Shown here one piece after another: positions 57,047 through 64,000 of a stretch of 64,000 nucleotides of DNA. Every line of letters begins with the position of its first letter. The stretch's first letter is position 1. The notes below the pieces were generated by a model. The model did no database searches. It was not told the origin of the DNA and saw only the letters and a list, made by a program, of their open reading frames with translations. The position numbers and the translations under genes were made by a program. This DNA comes from Berberis thunbergii (taxonomy: Eukaryota > Streptophyta > Magnoliopsida > Ranunculales > Berberidaceae): assembly GCA_003290165.1 (NCBI GenBank), contig QNQO01000592.1:434001-498000 (forward strand), given 5' to 3'.

Positions 57047-60000
57047 ATGGCTCGGATTCGACATGTAAGTGTATTAAAAATGCCATTTTCCCATCACAAA
57101 TTGTGAGATTGTATATCTAATGTTTCTTGTACTATGTTTTGTAGAAGAAAATGGGGAATCGTAAGCCAATAGTTTTTAAGCCCAGTGTGGACCACATCAC
57201 TGGGGACAAGATACCCAAAAGCTTTGTGTTTGCAAGAGGAAAGCTGCCTGGATCTTTGAAGCATCTTCAGATGGATTTGAGGAAATTGATGCTTCCCCAT
57301 ACTGCTCTGAAGTTGAAGGTAAACTAATTTTGCTACTTTTGTTTTTGCTTATCTTTAGATGAAAGAAATTAATGTGTGTTTTGGAGATTGCAATATGTTG
57401 CTTTTCCAAATCTAGCCTACATTTAAGCTTTCTGCATTTGATGGTTCCTAATATTCTTTATAGTCCATCACCATGGAGCAGCATTGTAGCATTACCGACA
57501 AATGTCTACCCCTGTGATACGGAATAGGATAATCAACATGACATTATTTTGCAAATTTTCAAAACAATGAAGCTACAAAATGACACTAATTTTTAGTTAT
57601 TTTGAAAGAGAAGACTTTAAGTGCGAAGTTAAGAAGTTCTAAAGCTACAAAGTGGGCAGTGTCTGAAAAATCTGATATTTTTGATATTATTGTGATCTAT
57701 TCCATGTTTCATCAAATGTTATATTTTTGAACATATCAGTGAAATGGTAGTAAAACAATAGTTGTATCCATAAGTAAGAAATGATCACTAGATTGCAATA
57801 TTGTATACTAGGGGTGGGCAAACGGGTTGAGGATCCGCAGGTTCAAACCGAACTGGACCGTTTTGCTTCGAACGGTCTGGATTTTAAGTTTGTATTTTTA
57901 GATACGGTCCGGATCAGTTATAAAATGTCCGAGCTCGGTTCCTATTATTTAAAATGAAACGGTTGGGTTGGACCCGTTTTAAATCACATTTTAGATTTTA
58001 CAAGTTATAAACCTAAAATAGAAAGAAAAGAAATTGTGCTCTTCTCTTCCCCTCTCTTCTCTATCTGCCTTTCTTTCTATCTATTCTCCACTCACCACCA
58101 GATTCCAGATCTGTAGAAGTTGTTGGTCGAAGAAGAAGATCGAAGGATCTATCTCGATCGATCCACCCATGTGCATTCCTGTCTGCCGTTAACTGAGTGC
58201 TAAACCACAAGTTACATACAGAATCACAGCTATTTCCATGAAGGACTAGTTAACCGAGTGTCTCGGAAGACTGAAGTGCCAATAGATGCTGCAGGTGAAG
58301 GAGAGGATGCACAAAAATGTGTTCCAGACACAGATAATGAAGGTAAATTTGTAGGGTGCCCTTGATGCCCAGTAAGAGCAAACCTTGATGGGGATGGACT
58401 GGCTGCAACACCATTCAACAAAGAAGATGATGTCTGAGCATTCGCACCTGTTCCCAAGCTTGGTCTGCTAGTGCTTAGACCCTGAAGATGCACAAATTGG
58501 GTATCGAGTACGCCAAAAAGAGAAAGGTAAAAAAACAAAATTGATGAGTACTATTATTCAATAGCAATTTTCTGATTTTAAAAATATGGAATGGCATCAG
58601 TAACAATTCCAGGTGTAACAAATTTGGAACAATTAAGAATATGTTCTCATCCTGTAAAAATGGATTTGCTGTTCTTACCAATACCCATATGGACTGATGT
58701 TAAGCTTGTCAGAGCTACGCCTGTGAATATTGTTAGTAACAATTTGTTACAGTAGTTGTTATTTGCTGGTGTAAACAACAGAATTGGGAAGACGCCTGCA
58801 TACATATGGACAATTAAGATGTAGTTCAGGTGTTCCAAGGCTCAACAAATCATATTATTTGGTCCCAGTCAATTCTTGATGCATGTTCCCTTTTGGTTTA
58901 AATGAGCAATTGGTTTATAAAAAACGTTACAGTGACAGTCAGTATTGTTACAGTGAGTATCAAGAAGTCAGTATTGTTACAGTGAGTGTCAAGAGTATTG
59001 TTACAGTGAAATTCGGCTAAATTTAGGACACGTAGGAGCAATCAACATTAGCCATACAATATTTTGTTTCGGGAACCATAGTTAGGTTCGGTCCCAATGT
59101 TCAAAATGAGGGAATCCGGACCGAACTGAATCCGTTAAATTTAAACGATCTGAGATAGGTTCCTCAAAATTTGGAACCGATCCGGACCGCGTCCACCCCT
59201 ATTATACATTGGAAGCAGTAATTTATTCGCATGATTCAATCAATTCAAGGAGGAAAATTTGATGAGTGGCAGATATAGATTTTGTTTGTATAACACAAGA
59301 TGACACACGCCATGTTTAATAAAAAAAATTTGAGATACCAGTTTGCATCCGATTACTAATTAAGGATTTTTGTATTATAATTGCACAGAGAATGGAGAAA
59401 ACCCTTTGAACCGAAAGTAATGAGATGGAATTCTTCTTCCGTTCTAAGACAATTTACTAGGGTGTATTCCTTGTGGTGGTTATGTACTGTAGTTTTTTCT
59501 TTTCTTCAAGTGTAGCTATCCTCGCCCTGCAACAAATTAATTTTTCTCTCATATACTCTTTTTTATTTATTGAGCTTTCATGGATAAAAAGAAGATAACT
59601 TTTTGTATTCCATTCCCATTCTATCATCAAATATTTTTGTATTTGACAGTGGGATATGTTTCAAAATTGACTAAAATGCTACTTCTTTGTTGCTTAATGG
59701 TTACAGGAAAAGAAACGGAATAACCTGAGGGACTTTTTGAATATTGCAGGGCCAATGGGTGTTACCCATTTTTTGATGTTATCAAAAACTGACACTGCGC
59801 CCTATCTTAGAGTGGCAAGGACTCCTCAAGGCCCGACTCTTACATTTAAAATACATGAGTATTCAACAGCAGCAGATGTTGCTCAATCGCAATTGCGCCC
59901 TAGGTGTCCTCCAGATCTTTATAAGAATGCTCCTTTGGTAAGCTAATAGGCTTGAATGTTATTCTTCTGGGCATTTTGTGGCTTTTGCTACCTACATTTA

Positions 60001-61817
60001 AAGTTTTAAACTAACTCATCTTTGATCGATTTACAAAAACTAGAAAACCGATTGTTTTGAGAATGATTAATTAATGGAAGTCTAACAAAGTATGTATAGG
60101 CGATTCAGATTAATCATTTTTTGTCCAAGCTGAAGGGGTCTCTTGTGCATGAACTCATTCTTTTTATTGCTGCATCACCTTTGTCTAATTAACAGTGACA
60201 TGCAGATTGTCCTCTCTGGTTTTGGGTCAGGAGATCAACATTTAAAGCTTACAACTATAATGTTTCAGAATATATTTCCAGCCATCGATGTTAATACTGT
60301 AAGTGCCTCATGTTATCGTTTTATGAAATATTGACTTGGCTCCACTTCCTTTGTATTGTGTTTCATTCGACTAATATCATTATTTTCTTATCTTGTTTTT
60401 CAGGTTAAGCTTTCTTCATGCCAGCGTATTGTGTTGCTTAATTACAATAAGGAGACAAAGCTTATTGATTTCAGGCATTATTCAATCAGATTACAGCCTG
60501 TTGGTGTCTCACGCAGAATTAGAAAAATTGTGCAGAACCGTCAGTTGCCTGATTTAAGGAGTCTTCAAGATGTAAGCGAGTTTGTTACCAGGTAATATAT
60601 CTTTGTTTTTGAAAAAAAATCATTCAAGATAGTGGTGAAGCTGTCTACCATTCACACAATTGATACAGGTTATGATTGCTTGCTTTACAACATTTTTTGT
60701 TATAAAACAAAACAATAGAGCTTCGAATTTCCTAAATTTTCACCAAAATGCCCCACTTCCACAGTTCCACCGAAACCAAAGCCTCCATCTCAACCATCAT
60801 CTTCTAGGTTGATCCCCCCACCAATGCACTTGCCTTGCCAGACTTTGCACCACGATACATAAACCTTGCCATGTTTGATTTGAGCTTCCCAGCTTGAAAG
60901 TGTGGTTTAAGATTGCTTACTTGCCCAGTCCACATTTGCAAATGTATACACATAAATATACGGTTTTGAGCACATCAATATGACAGATCTTTAAATATAT
61001 AGTGTACAGATCAAAACCTACATTTTTATGTCTCTTGTGGAAAAACTGGGTTAGGATTCTGTGATAGTTGATTTTTGATAGGATTCTGTGATAGTTGATT
61101 TTGCTAGATCAAAGAATTGCATTTTTGACATATATGATGGCGTTTGGAGAGAATTAATTAATTGATTCCTTTAGCTGCACAAAGAGATTAAACCGTATTC
61201 ATGATTGCTCATTTTTAACACCTCAATTGGAGGGGTTATATTTTTATTTATTTAATAGCTTTTAAAAGCCTTTTGTGTGTTTTTAAAGCTGAATGAGAAT
61301 TCATCCTTGTGGTTTTTTATTGTCATTTTTGAAGAGCTGGTTATGGATCCGAAAGTGAAGGAGATGAAGAAGCTGCAACTGTTAGTCTTACAAATGATCT
61401 TGGTAGAGTGAATCGAGCTACTAACAAAAGTGCCGTCAAACTTCAAGAGATTGGTCCAAGAATGACACTGCAACTAGTTAAAGTTGAGGAAGGATTGTGT
61501 TCTGGGGGAATCATATTCAGTGAATATGGTAAGTGTAGTTTCTATAATGTTTTATGGGTTGTTGCATGAAATAAATTGAATTGAAAAAAAAAAAAAAACA
61601 CCCACCAAAATTTGAAAAAAAAGCAACTAGTGTCAATGCTGAAAATCAAGTTTTTTTTCTTAAATCTCACTGTAGGTCAAGTGAAATGCATTTATTCCAC
61701 TACTTTCAAAATGATAGTAACTTAAAAGCTTTTAATTGCTGTTGTTCTTTCTCATCAGGAAATGGAGATGGGGCAGTTAAGAAGGCAACTGATCAGGAAT
61801 CAGGTGAAGAGGATTAG
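57047..61817 (+). CDS. PPAN: Peter Pan-like ribosome biogenesis protein (PPAN/SSF1, Brix domain)
   Basis: Seven exons, 57047-57064, 57145-57318, 59707-59937, 60206-60298, 60404-60591, 61335-61528 and 61759-61817, all GT-AG with agreeing phases; 318 residues without a stop. The Brix domain fills most of it: HITGDKIPKSFVFARGKL, LMLPHTALKLKEKKRNNLRD, GPMGVTHFLMLSKT, RTPQGPTLTFKIHEYS, IVLSGFG, MFQNIFPAIDVNTVKL, RIVLLNYNKETKLIDFRHYS, GVSRRIRKIVQ, then AGYGSESEGDEEAATVSL and GPRMTLQLVKVEEGLC. Family members act in the nucleolus in 27S pre-rRNA processing for the 60S subunit. The tail after SEY is short and acidic (KKATDQESGEED) where many plant homologues have a longer Lys-rich end. Intron 2 (2.4 kb) contains an hAT element. 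Confidence 0.96.
58230..58490 (-). pseudogene. Possible captured host exon inside hAT element
   Basis: Minus strand: a pyrimidine-rich run and CAG at about 58483-58485 look like a 3' splice site, followed by an open frame GLSTSRPSLGTGANAQTSSS, LLNGVAASPSPSRFALTG, ending RDTRLTSPSWK and stop. The composition is that of a Ser/Gly/Ala-rich disordered plant protein end, not a transposase. The source gene is not recognised. Confidence 0.4.
58920..59015. repeat. Short tandem repeat in hAT element
   Basis: agtattgttacagtgagtgtcaag recurs three to four times, imperfectly. Confidence 0.75.
61050..61107. repeat. 28-bp tandem duplication in PPAN intron 5
   Basis: ggattctgtgatagttgatttt occurs twice in succession. 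Confidence 0.85.
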
Positions 61818-62337
61818 TTGTTCTTGGCATGTCTGAAGACCCCAGGAAGAAATTGCGTGCCACCTCGAACAGTGTAAGCTAGATGAGAGAGGACTAAGAA
61901 TAGTCATGTCAATGGCATTTAGTTACTTCTGATTGGTGGGAGAGATGCTTATCCTTCTCTTGTGTTGGGAGTTTTTGCATGTGGGAGACGAATTATGCAA
62001 TTCTGGTTGATCAGCTTTTTGAAAAAAAGAAATCGCAGTTGTATGAATTATCATAATTTTACTGCATTATTTGGAGTGAACCATTTTCTCTATTACTGTC
62101 CGATTAGCAGTTCAATATCCAATGTCTGATTACCTAGGAATGCAGCATGATCAAACATCAGGGGAGCCTGATGATAAGATAGAGATTGTTTTTGCAGGTA
62201 TCATAGCATGGCTTGACAAGTGAAGCTAACCCTTTGATGAGTGCTGCAGTTCATCGTATTGCACACAAGGCAATCCCCCAGCGAGCCAGTTGTCTTTGTG
62301 GCTTGCAGGGATGAAGAATGCATCATCATTCTGCTCT
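61818..62337. other. PPAN 3' flank
   Basis: Presumed 3' UTR to about 62060, then unassigned sequence up to the Copia LTR. Confidence 0.45.
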
Positions 62338-62610
62338 GTAATTGTAATACGATCTTTGTAGATATTCAGAAACTAAGGAATAGCTGGAAGGAGGTATAAC
62401 TCATTTCAGCAAACTAGGGCTATTTATAGCCTTTACAAAGACAGAAGGGAAATAACAAACCATGCTTTACAAGCCTGCAACGTGGTGAAACAAAACAAAC
62501 TCTATCCTCCCTGAAGAATAGATCCTCCTGGAGACTAGGACTTATTAGCAGACTATTGAATGAAAACAAAGACTACTTCAAACAAAAATATAATAAATTA
62601 TATCTAACAT

Positions 62611-62624
62611 TCCCTCCCTTAAGC
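62611..62624 (-). other. Copia polypurine tract
   Basis: GCTTAAGGGAGGGA on the minus strand, directly before the 3' LTR. Confidence 0.8.
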
Positions 62625-62638
62625 TAATGCATCTGCAT

Positions 62639-64000
62639 TTAGCTTACTTTAGTAACTTCAGTCACTACAAGCATGCTACGAAGCTTCTCAAATTGCTCCA
62701 GCTTGATTGGTTTTGTCATAATATCTGCAATTTGATCCTGAGAGTTGCAGTAGCTCAGCTCAACGACTCCATCATTCACCAAGTCTCTTAGAAAATGGAA
62801 TCTTACATCAATATGCTTGCTTTTGCCATGAAACACCGGATTCTTAGACAATTGTATAGTGGAGTTGTTATCACACATAATCACAGTGCCTGTCTTCTCT
62901 TCAACTCCAAGTTTCTCCAACACCCTTCTGAGCCAAACACACTGACAAGCACACAATGCTGCTGCTAGTTACTTTGCTTCCGTAGTAGAAAGAGCAACCA
63001 CTGATTGTTTCTTTGAGGACCAAGAAACAGCTCCAGACCCCAACATAAACACAAACCCGGAGGTACTTTTCCGATCGTCTAAGTCGCAGGCATAATCACT
63101 GTCTGTAAAGGCCATGAGTCTTAAACATCTTTCTCATTTCTTATAAAAGATCCCAAGATCAGTTGTACCTTAAAATTCTTTTTGCCGCAAGCCAGTGTGA
63201 CATAGTGGGACTGGACATGAACCTGCTTATCAAATTAACACCATAAATCAAGTCAGGCCTAGTTAAAGTCAAATACATGAGGCTTCCAACCACCTGCTTG
63301 CATAGGGTTTCGTCAATTCTAACTCCACCCTCGTCCTTGGACAACTTTGTACTTGGCACTATTGGATTCTTCACTGCATTACTATCCCCCATACCAAACC
63401 TTGTTAACACTTTACGTGCATACCTTTTCTGACAGATGAAAATTCCATCTTAACACTGTTTAACTTCTACTCCGAGAAAATGTTTCATCCTCCCCAAGTC
63501 AGACATATCAAATTCCAACATCATTGAATTTTTAAACTCATCACACATGGTTTTATCATTCCCAGTGAAGATCAAGTCATCAACGTAAAGGCTTACTATT
63601 AATATTTTACCTCCTTTCGACTTTGTGAATAGTGTGTGCTCACTGGGACACCTCTCAAAACCTTCGCGCACAAAATAAGCTTCAATTCTATTGTATCAAG
63701 CTCGCGACGCCTGTTTAAGGCCATATAATGCCTTCCTCAGCCTATAGACTTTCTCTTCTTCTCATTTTTTTAATGAATTTCTCAGGTTGCTGCACAAACA
63801 CTTCCTCCTTGAGCTCCCTGTGAAGAAAAACACTCTTCACATCGAGTTGAAAAACCTCCCAACTGAATTGAGCAGCCATTGCAAGTATCACACGGATGGT
63901 GTCAAGTCTTGCCACTGGAGCGAACACTTAAGTGTAATCTACTCCATGGCGTTGTGCATATCCTTTTGCCACCAAACTTGCTTTGAACTTTTCCACATCC
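62639..64000 (-). pseudogene. Copia reverse transcriptase and RNase H, broken
   Basis: From the window edge inward: TIRVILAMAAQFSWEVFQLD and VKSVFLHRELKEEVFVQQP (RT palm, about 63760-63930), ILIVSLYVDDLIFTGND (the YVDD catalytic box, about 63590), DMSDLGRMKHFLGVEV, GSLMYLTLTRPDLIYGV (about 63290), then RNase H with a SDYACDLDDRKSTSG region (about 63090) and VIMCDNNSTIQLSKNPVFHG, HIDVRFHFLRD, DQIADIMTKP to the stop at 62639. Frames change between blocks and a few codons are missing near 63158, so this copy is probably inactive. Confidence 0.88.

Larger units (their letters stand above)
57809..59201. mobile_element. hAT element in PPAN intron 2
   Basis: Left TAGGGGTGGGCAAACGGG, right (reverse complement) TAGGGGTGGACGCGGTCC, 1393 bp, with matched ggaccg/cggtcc-rich subterminal regions. 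The 8-bp flanks ttgtatac and ttatacat are similar but not identical. No transposase. The interior has a Ser-rich minus-strand frame that looks like a captured exon. Same family ends as 3310-4162. Confidence 0.8.
62338..64000 (-). mobile_element. Copia retrotransposon, 3' part, continues past window end
   Basis: Minus orientation. The 3' LTR ends at 62609 on its TGTTAGATATAATTTATT side; the other border (62338 with tgtaattg) is a guess because the partner LTR is outside the window. The polypurine tract GCTTAAGGGAGGGA lies at 62611-62624. The pol gene follows to the window edge. Confidence 0.8.

Noticed and set aside
57801..59209. Exact 8-bp target duplication for the PPAN-intron hAT element
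   Set aside because: ttgtatac and ttatacat share only part of their bases; the element call rests on the terminal repeats alone.
1..64000. CRISPR arrays, rRNA or complete tRNA genes, bacterial operons
   Set aside because: None seen; repeats present are transposon, satellite or microsatellite in type, and genes have spliceosomal introns.

Overview
This is flowering-plant nuclear DNA, most likely a eudicot: AT-rich, with short exons and GT-AG introns, plant-type gene families (a KIWI/PC4 coactivator, a QALGGH C2H2 zinc finger, an SRT2-type sirtuin) and a dense load of plant transposons. I cannot name the species.

Layout. 1-9.6 kb is all repeat: the tail of an hAT element, a large tandem duplication (1633-5447 and 5448-7861) containing foldback modules and one hAT insertion, a purine-rich tract, and a further hAT-like element. 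9.6-15.9 kb is one PIF/Harbinger element with both expected genes (a Myb/SANT-like ORF1 and an ALP1/HARBI1-type DDE transposase). Its 5' half also carries fragments that look like host genes: a GRF QLQ domain and a glutathione synthetase exon. Its right end lies about 120 bp from the start codon of KIWI (16004-18624, +). A short, RT-deleted Copia element follows (20165-22909), then a C2H2 zinc-finger repressor gene (23603-24695, +), a six-exon cytosolic asparaginyl-tRNA synthetase (25658-29743, -) and a sirtuin SRT2 gene (33270-40913, -) with small elements in its introns. 41-52.9 kb is intergenic: a 470-bp foldback, an hAT-like MITE, microsatellites, a gag-only retroelement with a 125-bp tandem array, and a cluster of related foldback MITEs with a SINE inside. 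53.4-55.8 kb is a 5'-truncated Gypsy element between two copies of a 300-bp segment. The Peter Pan (PPAN/SSF1) ribosome-biogenesis gene is complete at 57047-61817 (+), with an hAT element in intron 2. The window ends inside a minus-strand Copia element.

The host genes form no pathway cluster; they are ordinary housekeeping or regulatory genes separated by repeats. Two points govern how the annotation should be read. First, several otherwise well-conserved genes (AsnRS, SRT2, the zinc finger, Harbinger ORF1) are broken only by single-base indels, nearly all in homopolymers, which looks more like residual assembly error than pseudogene decay. Second, three insertions can be read against an empty or undisturbed copy, or an exact target-site duplication, inside the window: hAT at 3310-4162, the Gypsy element at 53454, and the SINE at 51361-51461.
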